A DNA stretch of 64,000 bases from an uncultured Erysipelotrichaceae bacterium (GCA_946537255.1 CAMNFS010000003.1:21761-85760), one strand, 5' to 3'. Counted from the stretch's first letter, positions 17,041-26,780 are shown. Numbers and translations are program-made. Notes: generated by a model not told the origin, from the letters alone.

Positions 17041-17699
17041 TGCTGGACTCATCACTGAATCTCGGACAGCTTCTGACGGCGGTCTATGAAACGGTCATGA
17101 TGACATTTGTATCGCTTGCCTTTGCGTCGGTATTCGGGCTGCTGATCGGCATCCTGCTGTACTGTACACAAAGCGGGGGACTGTTTCCGAACCGGCTCTT
17201 CAACCGGATCGCGGATATGGTTGTCAATGTGCTGCGGGCGATCCCGTTTCTGATTCTTCTGATTCTTCTGATTCCTCTTACGAGGGCTATTGTCGGAACG
17301 ATGCTTGGAGCACAGGCAGCGCTTCCGCCCCTGATTGCGGCGAGCACTCCGTTTTTTGCGAGAATGTGCGTCATTGCTTTTCAGGAAGTCGATAAGGGAA
17401 CCATAGAGGCTTCAAAATCCATGGGTGCTTCCAATGGCCAGATCATCTGGAAGGTTCTGCTTCCGGAAGCGATGCCGGCAATTGTGTCCGGAATCGCTGT
17501 CACCGGGATTTCTCTGGTCGGATATACCGCCATGGCAGGAGCGATCGGAGCCGGAGGACTGGGCAATCTTGCCTATATGTATGGCTTTGCACGCAGAAAT
17601 GACGCGGTTCTGTATACCAGCACCGTGATCATTGTACTGATCGTATTTGCGATCCAGTGGATCGGAGATGCGATTGTAAAGAAAATCGATAAACGTTAA
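17040..17699 (+). CDS. metI: Methionine ABC transporter permease
   Basis: 219 residues with five hydrophobic helices. LLTAVYETVMMTFVSLAFA opens the protein. The EAA loop that contacts MetN is EASKSMGASNGQIIWKVLLPEAMPAIV near 122-148. The start overlaps the metN stop (TAATG), indicating coupled translation. Confidence 0.95.
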   Translation: MLDSSLNLGQLLTAVYETVMMTFVSLAFASVFGLLIGILLYCTQSGGLFPNRLFNRIADMVVNVLRAIPFLILLILLIPLTRAIVGTMLGAQAALPPLIAASTPFFARMCVIAFQEVDKGTIEASKSMGASNGQIIWKVLLPEAMPAIVSGIAVTGISLVGYTAMAGAIGAGGLGNLAYMYGFARRNDAVLYTSTVIIVLIVFAIQWIGDAIVKKIDKR

Positions 17700-17722
17700 T
17701 TTCAAGGAAAAGGGGAAAAGAC

Positions 17723-18559
17723 ATGAATAAAAAAACACTTCTCAGAGGCGTATGTGCCTCACTTGCTTCACTCACTCTGATTGCCTGCGGATCAAACAGC
17801 TCCGCATCGAAGGAGGCGGAAAAGCTGAGCGTAATCGCGACAGCCAACCCGCATGAAATCATCCTCCAGCAGGCAAAACCGATTCTCAAGGAAAAGTACA
17901 ATATTGATCTGATGATCATCGAGACCGAGGATTACTACACTCCCAACCGGGCGGTATCCGACGGAGACGCGGATGCCAACTACTTCCAGCATGTACCGTT
18001 CTTTGATAATGAGAAGGCCTCCAACGGCTATAAGATTTCCAATGTCGCCGGCATCCATATCGAACCGTTTGGATTCTATTCCAGAAAATACAGGAGCCTG
18101 GAAGAACTGCCGGAAGGCGCTCATATCATCACCTCCAATTCCGTCGCGGATCATGGCCGGGTGCTGGAGATTCTTGCCAAGGCAGATCTCATCAAACTGC
18201 GGGATGGCGTGGATTCTCTTACCGCGACCAAGGAAGATATCATTGACAATCCGCATAAGTTTGATTTCTCCATTGAAGTCAATCCGGAACAGCTGACCAA
18301 CGCCCTTGAGGATCCGCAGGCAGATCTTGTGGCAATCAACGGAAACTACGCCATCGGCGCCGGCCTCAGCCCGAGCAGTGACGCTCTTCTTCTTGAGCAG
18401 GCGGACTTCTCCAATCCATATGTCAATATTGTCGCCGTACAGCAGGGACATGAGGATGACCGGAAGATCAAGGCACTGATTGAAGTGCTGAAATCCGATG
18501 AGATCCGTTCCTTTATCGAAACCAACTGGGCTGACGGTTCCGTCATTCCCGCCAGATAA
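17723..18559 (+). CDS. metQ: Methionine-binding lipoprotein
   Basis: 278 residues. Signal peptide with lipobox LIAC (lipidated cysteine about residue 22), then the NlpA/MetQ fold: SVIATANPHEIILQQAKPIL, ANYFQHVPFFDNEK, and IEPFGFYSRKYRSLEELPEG are family signatures. It captures methionine outside the cell for MetNI. RBS AAGGGGAAAAG precedes the start. Last gene of the T-box operon, followed by a strong terminator. Confidence 0.96.
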   Translation: MNKKTLLRGVCASLASLTLIACGSNSSASKEAEKLSVIATANPHEIILQQAKPILKEKYNIDLMIIETEDYYTPNRAVSDGDADANYFQHVPFFDNEKASNGYKISNVAGIHIEPFGFYSRKYRSLEELPEGAHIITSNSVADHGRVLEILAKADLIKLRDGVDSLTATKEDIIDNPHKFDFSIEVNPEQLTNALEDPQADLVAINGNYAIGAGLSPSSDALLLEQADFSNPYVNIVAVQQGHEDDRKIKALIEVLKSDEIRSFIETNWADGSVIPAR

Positions 18560-18578
18560 CTTCACCGATATCAGAACA

Positions 18579-18611
18579 GGCAGTGCGGAATCCTTCGCGC
18601 TGCCTTTTTTA
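18579..18611 (+). terminator. metQ terminator
   Basis: Nine-pair stem GGCAGTGCG/CGCGCTGCC (18579-18587 with 18596-18604) with one G-U pair, then six T. Confidence 0.88.
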
Positions 18612-18679
18612 TTGTGACTGAAGGGGCAGTAAGAAGGTATACTGATTACGGGAGTTTACGGGAAAAGAGGGAAATCAGT

Positions 18680-19150
18680 ATGGATGAAAAAATGAAGACA
18701 GTGGGACGGAAGATGGGGATTGCCATGGGGATTACCATGAGCTTCTTTCTCTCTCTGATTGGAATCACCAGCGCCGGAAAGTTTACGGTTCCGGGATTTC
18801 TGATCAGTTTTCTGGTCAGTTCCGCCCTTGCTGTTGTGATCGGTCTGTTTCTGCCGATTGGAAAAATCACCGGCGCAGTTTTGAAAAGCGCGGGTCTGGA
18901 ACGGAATTCAACAGCCGGTCATCTTCTTTCCGCATTGATTTCAGACTGTATCTACACGCCGATCATGACCCTGGTGATGGTGTTTCTCGCCTGGCGCAGC
19001 GCGACCGCCCAGGGGGCACAGATTCCGTTTGGAGCGATGTTTCTGAAATCATTCGGAATTGCGATGATCGCGGGTTTTGTGCTTTCTTATTTCTTTGAGC
19101 CATTCTACATGAATCTGTTCATGAAGGATGCGCAGGGGCAGAAACGCTGA
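18680..19150 (+). CDS. Small multi-pass membrane protein, DUF2798-like
   Basis: 156 residues with four predicted membrane helices at about 11-30, 34-56, 83-103 and 112-135, and a short charged C-terminus (MKDAQGQKR). The repeated helix-pair layout and glycine-rich first helix recall DUF2798 membrane proteins, but that is a resemblance only. The start at 18680 (MDEKMK) is preferred over an in-frame ATG at 18614, because GAGGGAAA lies just upstream of 18680 and the extra N-terminal 22 residues look non-coding. No function can be assigned. Confidence 0.65.
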   Translation: MDEKMKTVGRKMGIAMGITMSFFLSLIGITSAGKFTVPGFLISFLVSSALAVVIGLFLPIGKITGAVLKSAGLERNSTAGHLLSALISDCIYTPIMTLVMVFLAWRSATAQGAQIPFGAMFLKSFGIAMIAGFVLSYFFEPFYMNLFMKDAQGQKR

Positions 19151-19177
19151 GCAGTATATAAGGAACAGGAGAAAAGG

Positions 19178-19600
19178 ATGATGAAAAAGGAAAAGTCCTG
19201 CGGAGCTGTAATCTTCCGCAGAAAAAAGGAACTTGAGGTGCTTGTGATCCGTCAGAATCAGGGCCACTGGTGCTTTCCGAAAGGTCATGTGGAGAATGAT
19301 GAAACGGAGCGGGAGACCGCTGTCCGTGAGGTCAGGGAAGAGACCGGTCTGAATATCCGCTTTCTGTTCGGCTTTCGGGAGGAGACACACTACAGCCCGA
19401 AAGAAGGGGTTGACAAGGATGTCGTCTATTTTATAGCAACCGAAAACGGCGGCCGTCTGAAGAAACAGGATTCCGAGGTCATGGAAATTCAGTGGGTCAC
19501 CATTCCCGAAGCGTCCGCGCTTCTGACCTATGAAAATGACAAGCAGCTGTTCCGCAAGGCAGTCCGGTTCATTAAGGAAAACGCCGACGGAGAACTCTGA
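19178..19600 (+). CDS. Nudix hydrolase, diadenosine-tetraphosphatase-like
   Basis: 140 residues. The complete Nudix box GX5EX7REUXEEXGU is seen as GHVENDETERETAVREVREETGL at about 33-55. The opening KSCGAVIFRRKKELEVLVI and WCFPKGH resemble Ap4A hydrolases, which split dinucleoside polyphosphates. RBS AGGAGAAAAGG precedes tandem ATG codons. The stop overlaps the next start by one base, so the downstream gene is probably translated from the same message. Confidence 0.85.
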   Translation: MMKKEKSCGAVIFRRKKELEVLVIRQNQGHWCFPKGHVENDETERETAVREVREETGLNIRFLFGFREETHYSPKEGVDKDVVYFIATENGGRLKKQDSEVMEIQWVTIPEASALLTYENDKQLFRKAVRFIKENADGEL

Positions 19601-20463
19601 TGATTCACGTTCAGCCTTCCTTGTCACCATGGCAGGTCCGGCAGGAGGAACTCGTGCCGGAACTTTTTATCGCTGGCAGTGAACTGGAAAAACTGACGGT
19701 GCGCGAGGATAACCGAATCATCGGCTACGCAGCCGTATACCGTTCCCGGAACAATGACTTTGTGCTGCAGATGCGGATGGAACTCGATGAGACACCTCTG
19801 CTTCTCTGGCACGCGTTTTCCATTGCCGCAAACCACGTGATTTCGGCATATCATCCGGACCGTATTCTTTCCTTCAGTGAAGATCCGCGGATGAAAAGAA
19901 TCGCGGCGAAAAACCTTTTCTATCCCAAGGGCCGCATCTATCAGCGGACAGTGGAGGAGTGGCGGTACCGGATTCCCGATACGTGCTTTGATCAGGAGGG
20001 GTATCTCATTGATCAGGGGCGGATGCGTTCCCTTCCTTTCGGATGGTTTTCTACCCGGGAGAAGGGCTGCGGATGGATTGCCGCATATAATCTGCTCAAG
20101 CTCAACGGAAAGGAACAGACCATGCAGGAAACCGCGGAGGGGCTTGGCAGATGGGGACTGGCCGGTGAGTATTTCGGAGAAAACTTTTTTCTGCTGGTAT
20201 TCTATCTGTTCCGAAAGGGACTCAGAACAAAAACAGCCTTCGGCAAAACCGCGGCGCGGGCGCTCATGAAAAAAAGCAGAAACGGAATCCTTCTGTATTC
20301 TCATGGCAAGGGCAGTCATTATACCGCCTACCGGGTCAGAAGTGACGGAAGCTGTTATTTCTTCAATGTGATTTATGGGAAAAGCGGCTATGTTCAGACT
20401 GTGGATTCCTTTTTTGAAGTACATGGCAAAGGCTGGAAAGTCATGCTTGCGGCAGTTTGTTAA
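19600..20463 (+). CDS. Two-domain protein: possible GNAT-like N-terminus and C39/papain-like C-terminus
   Basis: 287 residues, no signal peptide, so probably cytoplasmic. The C-terminal 150 residues have the order of a C39-like cysteine peptidase: Cys in EKGCGWIAAYNLL near 160, His in KGSHYTAYRV near 237, and Asn in CYFFNVIYG near 250 where Asp is more usual. The N-terminal 130 residues (DNRIIGYAAVYRSRNN ... PRMKRIAAKNLFYPKG) loosely resemble an acetyltransferase fold; this is weak. Start overlaps the Nudix stop. Lies between a Nudix hydrolase and a cell-wall hydrolase. Function unknown. Confidence 0.55.
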   Translation: MIHVQPSLSPWQVRQEELVPELFIAGSELEKLTVREDNRIIGYAAVYRSRNNDFVLQMRMELDETPLLLWHAFSIAANHVISAYHPDRILSFSEDPRMKRIAAKNLFYPKGRIYQRTVEEWRYRIPDTCFDQEGYLIDQGRMRSLPFGWFSTREKGCGWIAAYNLLKLNGKEQTMQETAEGLGRWGLAGEYFGENFFLLVFYLFRKGLRTKTAFGKTAARALMKKSRNGILLYSHGKGSHYTAYRVRSDGSCYFFNVIYGKSGYVQTVDSFFEVHGKGWKVMLAAVC

Positions 20464-20493
20464 TTTGCCTGTTTCATGTAAAATAGTCGGTAT

Positions 20494-23433
20494 ATGCGAA
20501 ACTGGATAAAGAAACTGGCAGCTGTTTGCGCAGGCTGTCTTGTGATGAATACACTGAACGTTCAGGCCATCGACCCGACCGATATTCAGAAGGACGGGCG
20601 TTTTCATCTCGTTGATTTTGAAACAGGAACGGTCAGCGGTGAGAGTTATGAAACCTTCCGGGAGGCAAAGACAGTCTACAACGATGTCAAGGACGGTTAT
20701 GTCAACCTCGCCATCGTAAAGGATGGAGTAACCTATGAGGCGGAATACGCGCTGGCAATTTTCAAGGTGAACAACGCCTGTGATTTTGAAGTGAGCTATG
20801 CCAACACAAGCGATGGAACCAACGGTACCGTGAACGGATGCTATGGCGTGGACGCCGCTTATCTCTATACGGATGACGAAGGAGAGAATGTGACCTTTTC
20901 CCTGAGCGGCGTGACCGGCAAGGCAAGTCTTGAGGATGTGACCGTGATGCCGCTGCAGAACGTTTACATGCGGATGACAATGTTCACGGTGCAGAATGGA
21001 AGACTGTTCCATATGATCAAGGCGGAGATGGAGGATGACTATTACGCCTACATCATTGATCATGGAACAGCTCCGTCTTACCTGCAGGAGGATCATGCCT
21101 ATTACAGCTATGACGGGCATTATTTCTATGGCGATGACCAGCTGTATCTGATGCTCGATGATTACCGCAACGGGATCAGAGAGAACAGCGTCAATCCCTC
21201 GGATCCCTGGTATGACTGGTATCAGTTTGTATCCCATCGGACACTGAGCAATGCGACAGAAGAACAGGTGGACAGCTATATTCAGAAAACCATGGGCGTG
21301 CGCAGTCCGATTGTTTCCTTCCTGGATAATGACAAGGACGGAGTCGATGATGTACTGACGCAATCGCAGCTGTTCGGGCTGACGGATACCTTCTTTCAGA
21401 GCCAGTATGAATTCGGTACAAATGTTCTGATGATGCTTGCGATCTCGATGAATGAATCCAGCAGCGGCCGCAGTTCCCTTTCCTTTACCAGAAACAATCT
21501 GTATGGCCACGCGGCCTACGACAGCGAAGCGGAAGCGGCGGAAGGGCGGTACGCGGATATCCGCACTTCTGTCTATTCACATGCGAAATACTATCTTTCC
21601 GGAAGCTATCTGAGCCCCATGAAGGAACAGTATCACGGCGGGTTTTTCGGTAATAAATCCGCGGGCATGAATGTGCTCTACAGTTCGGATCCCTACTGGG
21701 GAGAGAAAGCGGCTGCCGCTTACCGGGAACTGGATGAACAGCTTGGTACGAAGGACAGCGAAAGCGTAAAAATCGGAATCCGGACGGTGGAGGATGAAAC
21801 GATTGTCTATCAGGAACCCGATGGAAGATATCCTCTTTACGCAACCGGTTCGATGCCGGACATGGCCTTTGTGATTCTTGAGGAAATTGAAAATGAAGCC
21901 GGCAGATGGTATCGGATTCAAAGTGACGCGACACTGGATGAAGAGCGGGCCGTGGATCTTTCCTATCATTACCGCTGGGCGGAGGATACTGCCTATATCA
22001 AAGCCGACAGTGTGCAGCTTCTGATCGGGAATGAAACACCGAACCGGGAATTTGCGACCGTGACATTTGAAGGCGGGGGCGGCACGTTTATCGGAAACGA
22101 AGAAACCGTCAGCTATGAGATTCCCGTCGGAATGGACGCGGTGGTATCGGCACCCTCCATGGATCATCATGTATTCTCCGGATGGGATCTCGAAACCCGG
22201 CATGTGGACGCGGATATGGTTTTTACCGCCGATTACGCGGAAGTGGACGGCCTGCAGTTTGTGTCCTTTCCAAAGAGCGATTATGAAATCAATGACCGGA
22301 TCGATCTCAAAAACGGGATTCTGACCGTCCATCAGAAAAGCGGTACGGATACACAGGAACATCTTACCTCCAGCATGGTTTCGGGCTTTGACATGTCAAA
22401 GGATTCCGAGCAGAAGGTCATGGTGCGTCTTGCGGGCTGTGAGACGTCTTATCCGATCACGGTCAGTCAGGAAAAGGACAGTCAGAGGGCCGCGATCAAG
22501 GACCGGATTCTCAGTATTATTTCCGCCTATGGCAATCGAAGCTCCCTGAGCGAAGAGGATGTGGAAAAAATCATTACGCTGAAGAAGGACATGGACAGCA
22601 GTGTGCAGCCATACCTCACCCAGCAGGAACTGAGAAGTTTTGACCGCATTCTGCGGATCGCCTACAATGACCGGATCAGTTATATCGTGGATGAGAATAC
22701 TCTTGGCTTCGGGGTTTCCGGACTTTCCGTTTCCATTCCTCTGGAAGAGGGACAGCTGGAAAAAAGAAAGTCCAGTCAGGATGCCTTTGAGGTGAAGATT
22801 GAAGAATCCATCCGGCCGGAAGCGGAGGAAGCCATGAAAGCCATGGCGGATTATCTGCGGGAAACGGTACTTGGTTCCTATACCATCCGTATCAGAAAAA
22901 ACCTGGATCCGTATGCGACAGACGTTCCGCTGCTGTTTACCGTAAACCGGCCTGCGGATTCCGTCGGCGGAGATGTGTATACTGTTCTCAGCTATACAGA
23001 GGATGGGGATGTCGTCAAGTGCTACACCCGTCAGACCACCAATACGATCTCCTTTGTCGGTGAAGGGGATGGGGAGTACATGATACTGACCCGCAATACC
23101 AGCAATCAGTATGTCGGTGAGGATCCGGTGGAAGCGGTGACGGTAGATACCAGCAGTACCGATATCCGGATGATCATCGCCAAAATTACCGGTGCCGTGA
23201 TTCTGCTTGTGCTGATTGTCTTTCTCGCGGTGCACTTTCTGCGTAAACGCCGCAAGAAAAAGGTGATTGAAACCGTTCAGCAGGAACGCAAGGTCAGGGA
23301 GGAAAACAAGGAAGATCTTGAGGTGACTCAGGCCATTGAAATTCTGAATACGGAAATGATCCGGCTTGAGGAAATCAGGAAAGCGGAAGAAGAGAGGAAA
23401 AAGAATGACGAACGACACGATTCTTCTGAGTGA
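20494..23433 (+). CDS. Secreted, membrane-anchored glucosaminidase-family cell wall hydrolase
   Basis: 979 residues. Signal peptide 1-26 ending VQA. A large N-terminal region to about 250 has no domain I recognise. The glucosaminidase domain is at about 290-415, with MLAISMNESSSGRS (candidate catalytic Glu321), RNNLYGHAAYDS and SVYSHAKYYLSG typical of GH73-like enzymes. An SH3-like segment follows (425-510), then an InlB-like repeat (ATVTFEGGGGTFIG ... FSGWD, 521-580) and Ig-like modules. One membrane helix lies at about 893-917, followed by RKRRKKK and a charged coiled-coil tail of about 60 residues inside the cell. This topology tethers the hydrolase to the membrane. A TAAAAT -10 lies nine bases before the start and no SD is evident. 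Confidence 0.85.
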   Translation: MRNWIKKLAAVCAGCLVMNTLNVQAIDPTDIQKDGRFHLVDFETGTVSGESYETFREAKTVYNDVKDGYVNLAIVKDGVTYEAEYALAIFKVNNACDFEVSYANTSDGTNGTVNGCYGVDAAYLYTDDEGENVTFSLSGVTGKASLEDVTVMPLQNVYMRMTMFTVQNGRLFHMIKAEMEDDYYAYIIDHGTAPSYLQEDHAYYSYDGHYFYGDDQLYLMLDDYRNGIRENSVNPSDPWYDWYQFVSHRTLSNATEEQVDSYIQKTMGVRSPIVSFLDNDKDGVDDVLTQSQLFGLTDTFFQSQYEFGTNVLMMLAISMNESSSGRSSLSFTRNNLYGHAAYDSEAEAAEGRYADIRTSVYSHAKYYLSGSYLSPMKEQYHGGFFGNKSAGMNVLYSSDPYWGEKAAAAYRELDEQLGTKDSESVKIGIRTVEDETIVYQEPDGRYPLYATGSMPDMAFVILEEIENEAGRWYRIQSDATLDEERAVDLSYHYRWAEDTAYIKADSVQLLIGNETPNREFATVTFEGGGGTFIGNEETVSYEIPVGMDAVVSAPSMDHHVFSGWDLETRHVDADMVFTADYAEVDGLQFVSFPKSDYEINDRIDLKNGILTVHQKSGTDTQEHLTSSMVSGFDMSKDSEQKVMVRLAGCETSYPITVSQEKDSQRAAIKDRILSIISAYGNRSSLSEEDVEKIITLKKDMDSSVQPYLTQQELRSFDRILRIAYNDRISYIVDENTLGFGVSGLSVSIPLEEGQLEKRKSSQDAFEVKIEESIRPEAEEAMKAMADYLRETVLGSYTIRIRKNLDPYATDVPLLFTVNRPADSVGGDVYTVLSYTEDGDVVKCYTRQTTNTISFVGEGDGEYMILTRNTSNQYVGEDPVEAVTVDTSSTDIRMIIAKITGAVILLVLIVFLAVHFLRKRRKKKVIETVQQERKVREENKEDLEVTQAIEILNTEMIRLEEIRKAEEERKKNDERHDSSE

Positions 23434-23677
23434 GATTGATTTTGAAGAAGAGGAGCCTGGCGCTCTTCTGGATTCCATCGCGGCAAGAGGAATCGCAATT
23501 CCTGTTGCCGTGGTCCGGGTCAATGGCCGCTATCACTGCATTGACGGCAGGAAACGTCTGACCGCGGCGAGAAGGCTGGTCGGAAAAAAAGCCGGCATCG
23601 AGCGGATACCGGCTGCCATTCATCAGGATCATACCCGGGCGGGAAATCCCTTCTGGGGCGCGAAGAACCATCACTAG
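23405..23677 (+). CDS. Small ParB/sulfiredoxin-like domain protein
   Basis: 90 residues. ILLSEIDFEEEEPGALLDSI followed by ARGIAIPVAVVRVNGRYHCIDGRKRLTAAR is the pattern of the ParB N-terminal (Srx-like) fold, in which the last motif binds nucleotide. There is no helix-turn-helix, so it is not a full ParB. It overlaps the end of the glucosaminidase gene by 29 bases and has GAGGAAA upstream. Its TAG stop and the rqcH TAG stop on the other strand share a single CTAG. Role unknown. Confidence 0.6.
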   Translation: MTNDTILLSEIDFEEEEPGALLDSIAARGIAIPVAVVRVNGRYHCIDGRKRLTAARRLVGKKAGIERIPAAIHQDHTRAGNPFWGAKNHH

Positions 23678-25311
23678 GAGATATCCGCCCCGGCTTTGCG
23701 AAGCTGATCGGGATCCGGATCAATATAGATGGTCTTATAGTTTCCAAGCTGTACCATACCCGGTTTTGCGCCGGGTATTTTCTTGAGAGCGGATATCGGA
23801 CAGTAGTTGACCGGAACGGAGGAGGAATCTCTTCCTTTGGAATAATATGCCGCAAGACCGGCCGCCAGCCGCATGGTATCCTCATCCGGATGCGGGGCAT
23901 GCACAACGACATGGGCTCCGTGATAATCCTTGGCATGAAACCACAGATCGCTGCGGCGGCTGTGGTGAAAGGTCAGAGATTCATTCTGAAGGTTGTTGCG
24001 GCCATAGGATATTTCCACATCATGGAAGGTAAAGGAAGAGATGTGCAGCGGCTCTTCCTTTTTCCGACGCCGCTTTTTTGTTTTTTCCTTCATATATCCG
24101 CCTTTGACAAGCTCATCCCGGATTTCTGAGGCCGTGTTGAAATCCGCCTGTTCCAACTGTTCCAGAAGGCCTTCAAAGTAGGCGATTTCCTTTTCACAGA
24201 GATCGATCTGTTCCCGCAGATAGACCTGTCCTGTCCGGTATTTTCGATATTTCGCGTAGCATTTCTGAGCGTTGCGGCTGCCGTCAAGGCGGGGATCAAG
24301 GGGAATGGTAATCGTTTCTCCCGTTTCATAATCCTCTGTTACAAGCTCACTCATGCCGCGGGTATCACCTGGCTGTACGACGTAGAGAATATCTCCGTAT
24401 TTTTTCCAGAGATCACAGCCAAGGGCATCGTCATATTCCCGCAGAAGACGCGGGAGTTTCTGACGCTGATGTCTGAGCTGACGGCGGACGGTATGAAACA
24501 CATCTCCGCTGATTTCCTTGATCCGCTCCTTTTCCTCACGGTGATAGTAAAGGATATCGAATCCTTCAAACAGGGGATAACTGACGCACCGCCCGATCGA
24601 TTTCAGTTCGATGCAGTGAAAGACGGCTTCATCGCCGCTGTTTGCGATATAAAGTCTGTCGCTGCTTTCTATTTCGCTCATGATCGAAGAAAAAGACTGA
24701 CCCAGAGCCATGCGGTATTCCGCTTCCTTTGAAAGAAAGGGAGAGAAACCGCCGAACTGCCTGGTGAGAGTTAGACTGCGGTCTACCTGAGGGTCCGTAA
24801 ACGGATTCCGTTTCTTCTGGGATTCAATCGGTACAAACTGCGCATTCGGAAGAATCATCCGCCGGTTGTTTTCAAACGGAGGGATCCGTTTCAGAGCATC
24901 TACGATGATGCCGCTGCGGACCAGAAGCAGATTGGCGTAATTGCCCAGCAGCTCAGCGACAAGCTCCACTTCTTCCGGATCTCCGAGTTCATTCCGGCGC
25001 CGTATGGAGATCGTACACCACCGGTCCAGTTCCGCCTGATGAACTGCATGCATGGTTGCGCCTTCCAGATACTTTCTCAGGATCATGACAAAATTTCCCG
25101 GCTCATCCGGGGTCGGGTAGCTTCGTCTGGAAATCAGAATCCGGTTGTATCGGCTGTGACAGGAAATCAGCAGCTGTTCCTTTCCATGCGTTCCGTGAAT
25201 CTGAAACAGAATCTCAGTTGTGGAGATCTGATAGATTTTCTGAATGCGGGCCGGAAAGCGTTCCGCAATTCCCGGCAGCAGTTTATGAAGAAGGATTCCG
25301 TCAAGTGCCAT
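23674..25311 (-). CDS. rqcH: Ribosome quality control protein RqcH (NFACT family)
   Basis: 545 residues. RqcH (Rqc2/NEMF homologue, formerly FbpA/YloA) binds obstructed 50S subunits and recruits tRNA-Ala to add C-terminal alanine tails. NFACT-N opens MALDGILLHKLLPGIAERF; HQAELDR near 94-100 holds the Asp-Arg pair needed for activity in the family. A central coiled-coil region and the C-terminal NFACT-R domain follow (SFTFHDVEISYGRNNLQNE, DLWFHAKDYHGAHVVVH). Start at 25311 is chosen by homology; an in-frame ATG at 25344 has no SD and would precede the -10. Bacillus yloA also lies near gmk and priA. Confidence 0.94.
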   Translation of the reverse strand: MALDGILLHKLLPGIAERFPARIQKIYQISTTEILFQIHGTHGKEQLLISCHSRYNRILISRRSYPTPDEPGNFVMILRKYLEGATMHAVHQAELDRWCTISIRRRNELGDPEEVELVAELLGNYANLLLVRSGIIVDALKRIPPFENNRRMILPNAQFVPIESQKKRNPFTDPQVDRSLTLTRQFGGFSPFLSKEAEYRMALGQSFSSIMSEIESSDRLYIANSGDEAVFHCIELKSIGRCVSYPLFEGFDILYYHREEKERIKEISGDVFHTVRRQLRHQRQKLPRLLREYDDALGCDLWKKYGDILYVVQPGDTRGMSELVTEDYETGETITIPLDPRLDGSRNAQKCYAKYRKYRTGQVYLREQIDLCEKEIAYFEGLLEQLEQADFNTASEIRDELVKGGYMKEKTKKRRRKKEEPLHISSFTFHDVEISYGRNNLQNESLTFHHSRRSDLWFHAKDYHGAHVVVHAPHPDEDTMRLAAGLAAYYSKGRDSSSVPVNYCPISALKKIPGAKPGMVQLGNYKTIYIDPDPDQLRKAGADIS

Positions 25312-25326
25312 ATCGGCATTATAACA
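25312..25326 (-). promoter_or_regulatory. Extended -10 promoter directly before rqcH (leaderless)
   Basis: On the minus strand TG-T-TATAAT (25326-25318), a consensus extended -10, ends six bases before the rqcH ATG at 25311. Transcription would therefore begin at the start codon. No SD sequence exists upstream of the ATG. Confidence 0.65.
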
Positions 25327-25398
25327 GAATCTGACAAAAGCCATTCCCGGAAAATCTCAAAAACGGAGAATGACTCTGTATAAAAAAAGAGGTGAATC

Positions 25399-26000
<602 letters not shown>

Positions 26001-26003
<3 letters not shown>

Positions 26004-26029
26004 ACGTTCGAAACGGTTTGAGGTACCTT
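26001..26029 (+). promoter_or_regulatory. Candidate gmk promoter
   Basis: -35 TTGACG at 26001-26006, 17-base spacer, -10 TACCTT at 26024-26029, 18 bases before the gmk start. It lies at the truncated end of the GH1 remnant. Confidence 0.55.
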
Positions 26030-26047
26030 ATGGATGGAGGGATGATC

Positions 26048-26623
26048 ATGACAAAAAAGGGACTGCTGATTGTCGTAAGCGGACCGTCCGGCGTAGGCAA
26101 GGGGACGGTTCTGAAGGAATTCATGAATGATCCGGAACTGAATCTGTCCTATTCCGTTTCCATGACAACCCGGGGCATGCGTCCGGGAGAACAGGAAGGC
26201 GTCAATTACTATTATGTCAGCCGGGAAGAGTTTGAAAAAACCATTGCCGAAGGCGGCCTTCTGGAATGGACGGAGTTTGTAGGCAATTATTACGGAACCC
26301 CGCTGAAGGAAGTGGAACGGCTGCGGGAAGAGGGGGTCAATGTCCTGCTTGAGATAGAAGTGGATGGATGCCAGCAGGTCGTAAAGAAGATTCCCGAAGC
26401 ACTTACGATTTTTATTGTTCCCCCCAGCATGAAGGAACTGGAAAACCGGATCCGGGGAAGGAAGAGCGAGCCGGAGGAAATCGTGCAGCAGCGGCTTGCC
26501 AAAGCCCAGAAGGAACTGGAGCTCTCCGGTCAGTATCGCTACATCGTATGCAATGATGATGTAAAACTCGCAGCGGATATTATCCGTGTCATTATCCGCC
26601 ATCACATGGAAAGACAATTCTGA
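26048..26623 (+). CDS. gmk: Guanylate kinase
   Basis: 191 residues. Phosphorylates GMP to GDP with ATP. The P-loop VVSGPSGVGKGT near 8-19, SVSMTTRGMRPGEQEGVNYYYV near 36-57 and WTEFVGNYYGTP near 72-83 are guanylate kinase signatures. Start at 26048 (MTKKG) has GGAGG seven bases upstream, better than the ATG at 26042. In Bacillus gmk is followed by rpoZ; here a terminator follows and rpoZ is absent. Confidence 0.96.
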   Translation: MTKKGLLIVVSGPSGVGKGTVLKEFMNDPELNLSYSVSMTTRGMRPGEQEGVNYYYVSREEFEKTIAEGGLLEWTEFVGNYYGTPLKEVERLREEGVNVLLEIEVDGCQQVVKKIPEALTIFIVPPSMKELENRIRGRKSEPEEIVQQRLAKAQKELELSGQYRYIVCNDDVKLAADIIRVIIRHHMERQF

Positions 26624-26648
26624 ACTGTCGGAACTCCGGCAGTTTTTT
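26623..26648 (+). terminator. gmk terminator
   Basis: Nine-pair stem AACTGTCGG/CCGGCAGTT around an AACT loop, then six T, overlapping the gmk stop codon by one base. Confidence 0.85.
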
Positions 26649-26732
26649 CATATCTCTGTCCGTTTGAAGGCTTCCGCCGCATGCGGAAACGGGGAAGGCA
26701 GACAGGTGCGATTCCCTGAATCCTGAACAGAT

Positions 26733-26768
26733 GAAAAAAAACATCCATTCTGCAATATGGATGTTTTC
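26733..26768 (-). terminator. rpsD terminator
   Basis: Perfect nine-pair stem AACATCCAT/ATGGATGTT (26740-26748 with 26757-26765), followed on the minus strand by a run of seven or more T. Confidence 0.85.
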
Positions 26769-26780
26769 AGGTGCATCGAA

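Noticed and set aside
19624..21510. 628-residue open frame on the minus strand across the C39-like and glucosaminidase genes
   Set aside because: It spans two real genes in antisense and has histidine/isoleucine-rich, motif-free composition typical of a shadow frame.
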